A DNA stretch of 16,345 nt from Methyloligella sp. (GCA_027058255.1 JALUTE010000100.1:1-16345), one strand, 5' to 3'. Positions 6,925-14,274 are shown, counted from the first letter of the stretch. Numbers and translations are program-made. The notes: generated by a model not told the origin, from the letters alone.

Positions 6925-8868
6925 ATGCAGCCGCAAGCCAAGCCACGCCCACCAGCAGGTGCAGACGCAAACGAGAAGCTGATCGGGTCCTGGCTTTCAA
7001 GCTGCAAGGACTGGTCCCCGGATCTGTGCCGCCTGCTGCGCAGCGCGCCCTCGGTTCGGATTCCCAAGGACCGTGAGGAGCTGTTCCGGCTGGCCACGAA
7101 CGGTCGGGAGGATCGCTGCGAGATCGCCTATGACGTTCCGGGCCGCGGACGCGTGGTCGAGGCGGAGGTGGTGCGTGCGCGCAACGGCCTCGTCGTCAAC
7201 TATATCGATCCCTATATGCGCCGGCGCGATCCCGACAGCATGGTGATCGGCGACGACGAGCCCACGGACCAGCCACGCTTCTCGGATCGGTTCGGCAAGC
7301 CCTTTGCAGGCGTGCGGCAGGAGATCCTGGACTGGCTCGCCGGTCAGGACCTTCTCGTCCTCCCCTTCTCAGCCGGAGGCGCGGAGATCGACCACGAGGC
7401 CCTTTTCGTTGGCCCCGCCAATGCCGGTTTCTTCGCCGGCGCGCTGGCCGACCTGCAGGGCGGCATCGCCATCGACGAGATTCCGGCCGATTTCCGCCCA
7501 AGGGCGATCATCTATCTCGCCCCGCCCTTCCGCCACACGCATTGCGATGGCAAGCAGGTGGTCGTGCACAATCGGCGCGGGCTGATGCATGAGGTGTTCT
7601 CGCTCAATCTCTATCCCGGCCCCAGCGCCAAGAAGGGGGTTTACGGCATTTTGCTCAATCGCGGCCGCGCCGAGGGCTGGGTGACGGCGCATGCCTCCAC
7701 GGTCCGGGTCGTGACCCCTTACGACAATATCGTCACCATCATGCATGAGGGGGCGAGCGGAGGCGGCAAGACGGAGATGCTGGAGTATCCGCACCGGCAA
7801 GCGGATGGGCGCATCCTCTTTGGCGAGAACCTGGTGACCGGCGACAAGCGGCGGCTCGCGCTGCACCAGGGCTGCACCCTCGAGCCCGTGACCGACGACA
7901 TGGCCCTGTGCCACCCGGACATCCGCGCCGAGGGCACGCGCAAGCTTACCGTTGCCGATGCCGAGACGGCCTGGTTCCTCAGGGTCGATCAGATCAAGGC
8001 GTACGGCATCAATCCCGAGCTCGAGGCGATCTGTGTCGCGCCCAAGAAGCCGCTCGTCTTTCTCAACCTCTATGGCGCGCCGCAGGCGACCTGCCTGCCC
8101 TGGGAGCATACGCAGGACGCGCCCGGAAAACCCTGCCCCAATCCGCGGGTGGTTCTGCCGCGCGATGCGGTGCCCAACATCGTTGAGGAGCCGGTGGAGG
8201 TGGATGTGCGCAGCTTCGGCATTCGCACGCCGCCCTGCACCCGCGAGGCGCCCACCTATGGCATCGTCGGGTTCCTGCACGTTCTGCCGGCGCCGCTCGC
8301 CTGGATATGGCGCCTCACCGCTCCGCGCGGTCATGCCAATCCTTCGATCACCGGCGACGGCGCCGCCCTGGCGAGCGAGGGGGTCGGCTCCTTCTGGCCG
8401 TTCGCCACGGGCCGGCGGGTCGACTACGCCAATCTGATCCTCGAGCAGATGATCCTGTCGCCCTCGGTCCGCTATGTGCTGATGGCCAACCAGCATGTCG
8501 GCGCCTGGCGGGTGGGCTTCAACGGCCAGTGGCTCGCGCGCGAGTATCTGGCCCGGCGCGGCGGCGCCCGTTTCCGGCCCGATCAGTTGACGCCGGCCCG
8601 CTCACCACTGCTGGGCTATGCGCTGACCACGATGCAGATCGAGGGCTATCGCATTCCCAACTGGTTCCTGCGGGTCGAGACCCAGCCCGAGGTGGGCGAG
8701 GAGGCCTATGACGCCGGCGCGCAGCTCCTGCAGGACTTCTTTGCCCGTGAGCTCGCCCATTATGCCAAGGACCCATCGCTCGCGGCCTTCGGGCGGAGGA
8801 TCATCGCCTGCTGCCTCGATGGCGGCGGTGTCGAGGATTACGAGGCGATCGCCAAAGAGGCCGCGTGA
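6925..8868 (+). CDS. DUF4914-like protein with PEPCK-like P-loop
   Basis: 647 residues, no signal peptide or membrane segment, so probably cytosolic. I recognise it from memory as DUF4914-like; no function is established to my knowledge. The central part has a Walker A P-loop, EGASGGGKTEM (275-285, with K282 and T283), similar to the GxSGxGKT loop of phosphoenolpyruvate carboxykinase rather than to ABC or AAA ATPases. A TDD pair at 323-325 (PVTDDMALCHPD) could be the metal-binding acidic site, as in the PEPCK/HPr kinase fold. Other conspicuous blocks are CDGKQVVVHNRRGLMHE (207-223), LVFLNLYGAP (377-386), and GVGSFWPFATGRRVDYAN (486-503). The ATG at 6925 follows AGAGGGA. It lies 89 bases after the aldolase gene, same strand, probably one transcription unit with PFK and aldolase. 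A nucleotide- or PPi-dependent kinase or carboxykinase-like role is inference. Confidence 0.75.
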   Translation: MQPQAKPRPPAGADANEKLIGSWLSSCKDWSPDLCRLLRSAPSVRIPKDREELFRLATNGREDRCEIAYDVPGRGRVVEAEVVRARNGLVVNYIDPYMRRRDPDSMVIGDDEPTDQPRFSDRFGKPFAGVRQEILDWLAGQDLLVLPFSAGGAEIDHEALFVGPANAGFFAGALADLQGGIAIDEIPADFRPRAIIYLAPPFRHTHCDGKQVVVHNRRGLMHEVFSLNLYPGPSAKKGVYGILLNRGRAEGWVTAHASTVRVVTPYDNIVTIMHEGASGGGKTEMLEYPHRQADGRILFGENLVTGDKRRLALHQGCTLEPVTDDMALCHPDIRAEGTRKLTVADAETAWFLRVDQIKAYGINPELEAICVAPKKPLVFLNLYGAPQATCLPWEHTQDAPGKPCPNPRVVLPRDAVPNIVEEPVEVDVRSFGIRTPPCTREAPTYGIVGFLHVLPAPLAWIWRLTAPRGHANPSITGDGAALASEGVGSFWPFATGRRVDYANLILEQMILSPSVRYVLMANQHVGAWRVGFNGQWLAREYLARRGGARFRPDQLTPARSPLLGYALTTMQIEGYRIPNWFLRVETQPEVGEEAYDAGAQLLQDFFARELAHYAKDPSLAAFGRRIIACCLDGGGVEDYEAIAKEAA

Positions 8869-8905
8869 CATAGGCCGGGCACCAGCCAGGGGCGCACGAT
8901 CGCGC

Positions 8906-9544
8906 TCAGGAGGGCTCGGTGCGACCCAGGAGGAGGCCGACGGCCTGGGCGCGGTTGCGCACGCCGAGCTTGTCGTAGAGATTGCGCAGGTGGAACTTCA
9001 CCGTGTTCTGCGAGAGGGCGAACTCGCGCGCGAGCTCGCCATTCGACCAGCCCTTGACCAGCCCCTCCAGCATCTGACGCTCGCGACGCGTGAGGGCCGC
9101 GATCGGGTCGTCCGCCTGGGCTTGGACGTCGATGAAGGGGAAGACCATGTGCCCTGCCGCCACCTCGGCGATGACGTCGAGCAGGCGCTCCGGCGCCTCG
9201 GTCTTGCTGACGAAGCCGGCTGCGCCCAGATTCAGCGCCTCGCGCGGCGCTTCCGAGCCGGCATAGCCGGTATAGATGACGATGCGGGGCACGCGCTCGA
9301 TCCGGCGCAGCGCCTCGAGGACGAAACGCCCGTCTCCGTGGTCCATCACCCAGCCGATCACGCCCACATCGAAGGCCACGCGCGTGACCGCGTCCACGAA
9401 ACGCTCGCCATCGGTGGCGGAGATCGCGAGCTCGAAGCGCGCATCTTCGCCCAAGAGGCTCTTGAGCCCGCGCAGAATGAGCGGGTTCTTGTCCGCAAGG
9501 CCCACGGAGATGGCGCGGCTGGCTATGGGGTCGTTTACGAGCAA
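8906..9544 (-). CDS. NarL/FixJ-family regulator with atypical receiver lacking phospho-acceptor Asp
   Basis: 212 residues if started at TTG 9544, which follows a GAGGGGGG run by 9 bases; the frame stays open to 9673, but that extension has no family likeness. Residues about 12-130 are a receiver and 150-207 a LuxR-type helix-turn-helix (LTRRERQMLEGLVKG, SQNTVKFHLRNLYDKLGV). Aligning DVGVIGWVMDHGDG (59-72) with the usual DVVLLDxxMPxxDG puts G64 at the phospho-acceptor position and D68 in place of Pro. The acidic pair is reduced to one (ADKN, D18), while the switch Thr (T92) and Lys (K114) remain. Aspartyl phosphorylation is therefore unlikely, and another signal or none may control dimerisation. 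It is convergent with the DUF4914-like gene; no kinase is adjacent. Start choice is moderately uncertain. Confidence 0.85.
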   Translation of the reverse strand: MLVNDPIASRAISVGLADKNPLILRGLKSLLGEDARFELAISATDGERFVDAVTRVAFDVGVIGWVMDHGDGRFVLEALRRIERVPRIVIYTGYAGSEAPREALNLGAAGFVSKTEAPERLLDVIAEVAAGHMVFPFIDVQAQADDPIAALTRRERQMLEGLVKGWSNGELAREFALSQNTVKFHLRNLYDKLGVRNRAQAVGLLLGRTEPS

Positions 9545-9686
9545 GGCGGTGTCGCCCCCCTCTGCTGTGGCACGCGAGCACGGGGCCGGTCCTCGATTTC
9601 CGGCCGGTTGCGTGTTCAAATTATGCCAATGCTGCGGAGCCGACAAGCGGAGACGGGCAGGCTCCGCCGGCAATGGGGGGACATGG

Positions 9687-9720
9687 GGCGACGGTCGCGA
9701 ACGGCCCCGACGCGGTCGCC
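9687..9720 (-). terminator. Hairpin just downstream of tRNA-Pro
   Basis: On the minus strand, 7 bases past the tRNA 3' end, GGCGACCGCG pairs with CGCG and GTCGCC separated by a 3-base bulge, around an 11-base loop. This could end tRNA transcription, but no T tract follows. Confidence 0.33.
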
Positions 9721-9727
9721 GGGGAGA

Positions 9728-9805
9728 TGGTCGGAGCGGCAGGATTTGAACCTGCGACCCCCGGTCCCCCAGACCGGTGCGCTAACCGGACTGCGCCACG
9801 CTCCG
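9728..9805 (-). tRNA. tRNA-Pro (anticodon GGG)
   Basis: Reading the minus strand, the acceptor stem CGGAGCG pairs with CGCTCCG, followed by discriminator A and an encoded CCA end (9730-9728). The D arm (GCGCAGTCCGGTTAGCGC), anticodon stem CCGGT/ACCGG with loop CTGGGGG giving anticodon GGG, and T arm GCAGGTTCAAATCCTGC are all intact. Length is 78 bases including CCA. It decodes CCC (and CCU by wobble), in keeping with the high GC content. No integrase or duplicated tRNA end was seen next to it, so it does not appear to be an occupied attachment site. Confidence 0.96.
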
Positions 9806-9813
9806 ACGCCCGA

Positions 9814-9843
9814 CTTATGGCCCGGCCCGGCCATCTCGGTCAA
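9814..9843 (-). promoter_or_regulatory. Putative tRNA-Pro promoter
   Basis: On the minus strand, TTGACC (9843-9838) and CATAAG (9819-9814) are 18 bases apart and end 8 bases before the tRNA 5' end. TTGACC is a good alphaproteobacterial -35; the -10 is weak. Confidence 0.45.
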
Positions 9844-9937
9844 TATGCAAGTGTGTCCTGCTTGAGCGTCCTGCAAGGGGCCTCAATCGGGCGCGTGGCA
9901 GAGGCGCGCGAGTACGGCGCGATGTGGTCGGTCCGGC

Positions 9938-10027
9938 GTGCGCGTGTGCGGAACGGCCCTTGGGACGCGGGCTTATTCCATTCTCCCTATGCCCAGGGTG
10001 CGCGTGCGCGGTACGGCCGCCCTTGGG
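9938..10027. repeat. Imperfect direct repeat between tRNA-Pro and ihfA
   Basis: A 27-base unit at 9938-9964 recurs at 9998-10027. Both begin GTGCGCGTG and end CCCTTGGG. They differ by two substitutions and a 3-base GCC insertion, with a period of 60 bases. The remainder of the 232-base gap between tRNA and ihfA holds no visible gene. Confidence 0.6.
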
Positions 10028-10037
10028 CCGCTTCGCC

Positions 10038-10355
10038 CTACTCGGCCGCCTTGGGGTGGAGCAGGCCGCGATTGATCCGATTTTTCAAGATATTGCTGGC
10101 CTTGAAGACGATCACGCGGCGCCGCGTGATCGGAACCTCCTCGCCTGTTTTCGGATTGCGGCCGATCCGCTCTCCCTTCTCGCGCACCGAGAAGGTGCCG
10201 AAAGAGGAAAGCTTGACATTCTCCCCCGCGGCCAGCGCAGCAGAGATTTCCTCGAGAAACATCTCGATGAGATCATGCGCCTCTTGGCGCGACACACCGA
10301 TTTCCCTTACGAGCGCGTCGACCAGACTGGCGCGGGTCAGTGTTGAACTCGGCAT
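10038..10355 (-). CDS. ihfA: Integration host factor, alpha subunit
   Basis: 105 residues, usual size for IHF alpha. It starts MPSSTLTRASLVDALVREIG, with an alpha-helical N-terminal dimerisation half (to about residue 45), then VKLSSFGTFSVREK (48-60) and GRNPKTGEEVPI (65-76). P68 in RNPKT sits at the tip of the DNA-intercalating beta arm. The C-terminus KASNILKNRIN is typical. It forms a heterodimer with IhfB and bends DNA sharply at specific sites in replication, recombination and transcription. The KTGEEVPI and VVFKAS-like ends favour IHF alpha over HU. The ATG at 10355 follows AGGAGGGGG; the upstream open frame is not coding. It lies downstream of fabH on the same strand but appears to have its own promoter. 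Confidence 0.95.
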   Translation of the reverse strand: MPSSTLTRASLVDALVREIGVSRQEAHDLIEMFLEEISAALAAGENVKLSSFGTFSVREKGERIGRNPKTGEEVPITRRRVIVFKASNILKNRINRGLLHPKAAE

Positions 10356-10387
10356 TACGCGCCCCCTCCTGGAAAGTAGAGACACCA

Positions 10388-10417
10388 ATGGTACTGGCAA
10401 GAACGGCGAAGGGTCAA
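10388..10417 (-). promoter_or_regulatory. Putative ihfA promoter
   Basis: Minus strand TTGACC (10417-10412) and TACCAT (10393-10388) are 18 bases apart and lie 33-62 bases before the ihfA start. The surrounding sequence is AT-richer than neighbouring DNA. This suggests ihfA is transcribed separately from fabH. Confidence 0.45.
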
Positions 10418-10475
10418 TGTCTAACTGCGGCAAGGGTCTGAAAACGCAATCATATTTCAATCCGGTTGCTTGAGC

Positions 10476-10550
10476 GGCCCGCTTCGGGGCCGGCATGTGG
10501 CACGCATGCGGGACCGCCCCCTCTTGCCTCGCGAGGCCCTCCCCGGCCTC
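10476..10550 (-). terminator. Two short hairpins downstream of fabH
   Basis: Minus strand, after the fabH stop at 10584: GAGGCC with a 6-base loop and GGCCTC (10550-10533), then a CGGCCC/GGGCCG stem (about 10492-10475). Perfect 6-base stems, but short and without T tracts. They lie between fabH and the proposed ihfA promoter, where a terminator would be expected. Confidence 0.3.
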
Positions 10551-10583
10551 CTCTCGGCTCCTCGGTGCGTGGCGTGAGCGCTG

Positions 10584-11564
10584 CTACCAGCGCGCGAGCA
10601 CGGCACCCCAGGTGAAGCCCCCGCCCATGGCCTCCATCAGCACCAGGTCGCCCTCCTTGATGCGTCCATCCTCATGGGCCGTGTTGAGCGCCAGCGGAAT
10701 GGAGGCGGCGGAGGTGTTGGCGTGATCCTCCACGGTGACCACGATTTTCTCCAGCGGCAGGCCGATCTTGCGGGCGGTGCCTTCGAGAATGCGCTTGTTG
10801 GCCTGATGCGGCACGAACCAGTCGATCTCGTCCGGCGCAAGCCCCGCATCCACCAGGGTCTCCTCGATGACGCTCGCAATCTTGGTGACCGCGTGCCGGA
10901 ACACCTCGCGCCCGTTCATCCGGAGATGGCCGACCGTCTGGGTGGAGGAGGGGCCGCCATCCACATAGAGGCTGTCGTGATAGCGCCCGTCGGCCGCCAG
11001 GCGGGAGGCGAGAATGCCGCGGTCCTGAATGACGCCGTGCTGGGGCTGGGCCTCCAGCACCACCGCGCCGGCGCCGTCGCCGAAGAGGACGCATGTGGTG
11101 CGATCCTCCCAGTCGATGATCCGCGAGAAGGTCTCGGCCCCGACCACGAGGGCGCGCTTGTAGGGGCCGGATTTCATGAAATAGTCGGCCGTGGACAGGG
11201 CGTAGACGAAGCCGGTGCAGACGGCCTGGAGATCGAAGGCGGCGGCGCCGCGCTGGATGCCGAGCCGGGTCTGGATGCGCACGGCCGTGGCGGGGAAGGT
11301 CTGGTCGGGCGTCGAGGTGGCGCAGATCACGAGGTCGATGTCCGAGGGGTCGATCCCGGAGCGCACCAGCGCCATCTTGCCGGCCGCTGTTCCGAGATCG
11401 CTGGTGAGCTCGCCATCGGCCGCGATGTGACGGCGGCGGATGCCGGTTCGCTCGCGAATCCAGCTATCCGAGGTGTCGACTTTCTTGGCGAGGTCGTCAT
11501 TGGTCAGCACCTTTTTCGGCAGGTAGCCGCCGACGCCGCGGATGACGGACCGGATGATTGCCAC
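10584..11564 (-). CDS. fabH: 3-oxoacyl-[ACP] synthase III (beta-ketoacyl-ACP synthase III)
   Basis: 326 residues, standard FabH length. It starts fatty acid synthesis by condensing acetyl-CoA (or another short acyl-CoA) with malonyl-ACP, in the cytosol. The catalytic triad is complete: C116 in DLQAVCTGFVYAL, H253 in FVPHQANKRI and N283 in DHANTSAAS. Other family marks are the start IRGVGGYLP, SDSWIRERTGI (32-42), FGDGAGA (161-167) and the C-terminus GGGFTWGAVLARW. GTG 11564 is chosen because it gives the usual VAIIRSVIRGVGGYLP start; an ATG further up (11636) would add 24 unlikely residues. It follows plsX by 146 bases on the same strand, the common plsX-fabH arrangement, so the two draw on the same acyl-ACP pool. 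Confidence 0.96.
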   Translation of the reverse strand: MAIIRSVIRGVGGYLPKKVLTNDDLAKKVDTSDSWIRERTGIRRRHIAADGELTSDLGTAAGKMALVRSGIDPSDIDLVICATSTPDQTFPATAVRIQTRLGIQRGAAAFDLQAVCTGFVYALSTADYFMKSGPYKRALVVGAETFSRIIDWEDRTTCVLFGDGAGAVVLEAQPQHGVIQDRGILASRLAADGRYHDSLYVDGGPSSTQTVGHLRMNGREVFRHAVTKIASVIEETLVDAGLAPDEIDWFVPHQANKRILEGTARKIGLPLEKIVVTVEDHANTSAASIPLALNTAHEDGRIKEGDLVLMEAMGGGFTWGAVLARW

Positions 11565-11710
11565 TTTCCGCTCGCTCCTCGTTCCTGCTTTCCATGGCGC
11601 GTGCCACGACGGGGCGCCGGGCACCGCTGGCACCACGAGCCGCCACGGGCCCGCTCACGCGACCGCCGGCCCGAACCGACCTCCAGCCGCACCCTGCGTT
11701 CCGACAGCCG

Positions 11711-12778
11711 CTAATGCTCGCTGGCTGCTGCCAGGGGCTCGTCGATCGGCTCGTCGAGCAGCTCGTGGAAATGCTCCAGCTCGGCGGAAAGGCGGGCGAT
11801 GCGTCCGCTTCGCGCCATGTCGTAGCCGAGATCGATGGCGCTCGCAAATCCCATGGCGTCGGCGCCCCCATGGCTCTTGATGACGATGCCGTTGAGACCG
11901 AGAAAGACGCCGCCATTGAGCTGGCGCGGGTCCATCTTGCCCTTGAGGGCGTCGAAGGCGTGTTTGGCGAGCAGATAGCCGATGCGCGCACGCCAGGAGC
12001 GCGAGATGGTGGCGCGGAGGAACTCGATGAGCTGGCGCGCCGTGCCCTCGGCGCTCTTGAGGGCGATATTGCCGGAGAAGCCTTCGGTCACCACGACATG
12101 CACCACGCCCTGGCCGATCTGGTTGCCTTCGACGAAACCGGTATAGGTGAGCGGCAGGTCGGCGCTGCGCAGCCAGGCATGGGCCTGCTTGATGGCCTCG
12201 ACGCCCTTGATCTCCTCCACCCCGATGTTGAGGAGCCCGACCTTGGGGCTGGGCAGGCCGAACAGCGCCCGCGCCATGCTCGCCCCCATGAGGGCGAAAT
12301 CGGCGAGCTGGCGGGCCGACGCTCCCACATTGGCGCCCACATCGAGCACCACGCAGTCGCCATCGAGGGTGGGCCAGATGGCGGCGATGGCCGGCCGCTC
12401 GATGCCCGGCATGGTCTTGAGGCAGATTTTCGCCATGGCCATCAGGGCACCGGTGTTGCCTGCGGACACGGCCGTGGCGGCCTGCCCGTCCTTGATGGCC
12501 TGGAGCGCGAGCCACATGCTGGATGTGCGCCGCCCCTTGCGCAGGGCCTGGCTCGGCTTGTCGTGCATGGCCACGGCCACGTCGGTGTGGATCACCTGCG
12601 AGCGTGCCGCGACCTTGGGGTTGCGCTCCAGCGCGGGCGCGATCCGGGCCTCGTCGCCGAAGAGCAGGTAGCGGATGTCCGGATGACGCCCGAGGGAGAT
12701 TTCGGCACCGGAGATCACGACCTCGGGCCCGAAATCGCCGCCCATGGCGTCGAGGGCTATGACAAGTGATGAAGCCAT
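11711..12778 (-). CDS. plsX: Phosphate acyltransferase PlsX
   Basis: 355 residues, usual length. PlsX makes acyl-phosphate from acyl-ACP and phosphate, supplying PlsY for phosphatidic acid synthesis at the inner membrane. Family features: IALDAMGGDFGP (7-18), DKPSQALRKGRRTSSMWLAL (73-92), SAGNTGALMA (105-114), ERPAIAAIWPT, LDVGANV, LLNIGVEEIKG, TGFVEGN and VTEGFSGNIALKSAEG. The ATG at 12778 gives the MASSLVIALDAMGGD start found in relatives; the frame is open to 12889, but that extension is not family-like. It lies between the DUF177 gene (146 bases upstream) and fabH, the classical yceD-plsX-fabH order. In many bacteria rpmF lies between yceD and plsX; here the gap is too short to hold it. 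Confidence 0.96.
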   Translation of the reverse strand: MASSLVIALDAMGGDFGPEVVISGAEISLGRHPDIRYLLFGDEARIAPALERNPKVAARSQVIHTDVAVAMHDKPSQALRKGRRTSSMWLALQAIKDGQAATAVSAGNTGALMAMAKICLKTMPGIERPAIAAIWPTLDGDCVVLDVGANVGASARQLADFALMGASMARALFGLPSPKVGLLNIGVEEIKGVEAIKQAHAWLRSADLPLTYTGFVEGNQIGQGVVHVVVTEGFSGNIALKSAEGTARQLIEFLRATISRSWRARIGYLLAKHAFDALKGKMDPRQLNGGVFLGLNGIVIKSHGGADAMGFASAIDLGYDMARSGRIARLSAELEHFHELLDEPIDEPLAAASEH

Positions 12779-12924
12779 GTCGCGCGTGATCGATTCTCCG
12801 GAGACGGGCGAGACAGGAGGCGGCGCGCAATGCAGCGCCACAAGCGTGAAAGAGACGTCAGAACATACCGATTTGCCCCTTCGAGACAAGCCGAAACTGG
12901 TATTCCTGGCGGCGCTGGCGACGC

Positions 12925-13539
12925 TCAGTCGGAGCGGCGGAGCTTGGCGAGCGCGGCGAAGGGATGGGGGGCCCCGGCCTCGTCCGAATCCGGGTCCTCG
13001 GGCAGCGTGAATGCCGCGCCGGGCCTGTGCGGATAGGGGTCGATTGCGGCGGCGAACACCTCGTAGACGGCTTGCCCGAGATCGAGGGTGCCGTCGCGGA
13101 TGGCTTCGACATCGGGGGCATCGCCCGCCTCCAGGAGGAGGTCGGCCTCGCGCGGGGCGCGCGCGGCATCGGGCGCGAACAGGATGTCCAGCGGCTCGTC
13201 GATCCGGTTATGCACAGGCTCCAGCGTCACCACACAGCTTTGCTCCACCGCCGCTTCGAGACGCCCGGTGAGGCGGAAGCGGCCACGCCCGGCCGGCCGG
13301 AGCTCATAGGACACGATGAGGCTGTCGCACCGGGTGAGGGCCAGCGCCTCGGCAAGCGCCCGGCGCTGCTCGCGGTCGAGGCTGCGGGTCCCGGCGATGC
13401 CGTGATCGGGGATGGAGGCCGCGGCCACCTGCCAAGACGGGGCCGCGGGCGCGCGCATGGCGGCCTCGCCCGGCGGATGATCGGGGCCGCGATCGCGCCT
13501 CGCGTGCGCCTTCGGCTTTCTCTCGTCTCTCGTGCTCAT
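12925..13539 (-). CDS. yceD: DUF177 (YceD) family protein
   Basis: 204 residues. YceD/DUF177 proteins are linked with 23S rRNA and large-subunit assembly, and often sit beside rpmF or plsX. Seen here: a basic, probably flexible N-terminus (1-30), the sandwich-like core with EQSCVVTLEPV (99-109), an acidic TLDLGQAVYEVFAAAIDPYP (151-170) followed by HRPGA, the typical DPYPRxPG block of alphaproteobacterial members, and a C-terminal PFAALAKLRRSD. Its ATG at 13539 overlaps the stop of the upstream bc1-chaperone gene as ATGA, suggesting translational coupling. The function in alphaproteobacteria is less well established than the family assignment. Confidence 0.9.
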   Translation of the reverse strand: MSTRDERKPKAHARRDRGPDHPPGEAAMRAPAAPSWQVAAASIPDHGIAGTRSLDREQRRALAEALALTRCDSLIVSYELRPAGRGRFRLTGRLEAAVEQSCVVTLEPVHNRIDEPLDILFAPDAARAPREADLLLEAGDAPDVEAIRDGTLDLGQAVYEVFAAAIDPYPHRPGAAFTLPEDPDSDEAGAPHPFAALAKLRRSD

Positions 13540-14084
13540 GGCGCATCTCCCTCCGGTGCCGGCGGAAACTCGAGCCGTCCCTCGTGAAGTGCCCCCTCGT
13601 CGAGGCCAGCGAGGCGATCCCTTGCCCGGCGCATATAGCCGGCAATCGCCTGCGCCTGGGGCCGATGCACCTTGCGGCCGGAGAACATGTTGCGCAGAAG
13701 GGCCTCGATCAGGGCCTCCTCGTCGTCCGCTGCAAGCGCGGTGGCATAGGCCTTGTAGCGCCCTTGCAGCGCTTCGCTCAGCGCGCGCACCTTGCGCCCC
13801 ACCGCCAGATCACCCACGCCCAGGGCGCGCATGGCATCGTCCATGGTCTCGACAAAGGCCTCGACGATGGCGCGGCGCAGCGCGCGCGCCGCCTCACCGC
13901 TGCGCTCGAGGCGAAGCAGCACCAGGCTCACATGAACGACCAGCAGCTCGAATCGCCCCTCGAGCGTGTCCGGCACGCCGGCGGACCGATAGAAACCCGG
14001 CGCGCGGGCCTGTGTCACAATGGAGCCATAAACCTGTTGCGCACTGCGCTTTCGGCGTGATCGGTTCGTGAGCCAGTTGAGCAT
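13536..14084 (-). CDS. Ubiquinol-cytochrome c chaperone family protein (CBP3/UQCC1-like)
   Basis: 182 residues. Start MLNWLTNRSRRKRSAQQVYGS, then IVTQARAPGFYRSAGVPDT (22-40), LEGRFELLVVHVSLVLLRLE (41-60), VEAFVETMDDAMRALGVGDL (75-93) and GRKVRALSEALQGRYKAY (96-113), all characteristic of the family named after yeast Cbp3, which helps make cytochrome b and assemble the bc1 complex. The protein probably acts at the cytosolic face of the membrane; no membrane segment or signal peptide is seen. The ATG at 14084 fits the family start. The long open frame upstream (to 14429) lies antisense to bamE and is not coding. It is followed by DUF177 with a 4-base overlap, and is divergent from bamE. Confidence 0.92.
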   Translation of the reverse strand: MLNWLTNRSRRKRSAQQVYGSIVTQARAPGFYRSAGVPDTLEGRFELLVVHVSLVLLRLERSGEAARALRRAIVEAFVETMDDAMRALGVGDLAVGRKVRALSEALQGRYKAYATALAADDEEALIEALLRNMFSGRKVHRPQAQAIAGYMRRARDRLAGLDEGALHEGRLEFPPAPEGDAP

Positions 14085-14274
14085 CGGTCGACCTGAGGTT
14101 GCAGCATCGGGAGACCCGAGGGCGATGGTTCGGCGGCACGGTTCTCCACGCACTGGCGCGCCCTGGCGGTGCGGCAGATTGCATTTGCCCGTCCCAGACG
14201 GTAGGTCAAGACAGGGTTGCGGACCAGGGTGTGATTCGGACCCGCACGCGCCCGCCAAGATTTTGGGGAGCATT
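14085..14274. promoter_or_regulatory. Divergent promoter region, bc1 chaperone / bamE
   Basis: A 190-base region between divergent genes. On the plus strand TTGCAT (14179-14184) and TAGGTC (14202-14207), 17 bases apart, are a weak candidate bamE promoter, giving a leader of about 60 bases with TTTTGGGGAG as the ribosome binding site. Nothing clear was found for the minus strand. Confidence 0.3.

Noticed and set aside
5354..7000. 548-codon minus-strand frame opposite the aldolase gene
   Set aside because: A shadow of the aldolase-Dabb gene; composition is Arg/Ala/His-rich with no recognisable motif.
7369..8496. 375-codon minus-strand frame opposite the DUF4914-like gene
   Set aside because: The plus-strand reading has a P-loop, good ribosome binding site and operon context; the antisense reading has none.
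9728..9805. tRNA-Pro as an occupied integration site for a mobile element
   Set aside because: No integrase, no repeated tRNA end and housekeeping genes follow directly; the nearby 60-base-period repeat does not match the tRNA.
12779..12924. Possible rpmF (ribosomal protein L32) between DUF177 and plsX, as in many bacteria
   Set aside because: The gap is only 146 bases, too short for L32, and no zinc-finger-like coding sequence is visible.
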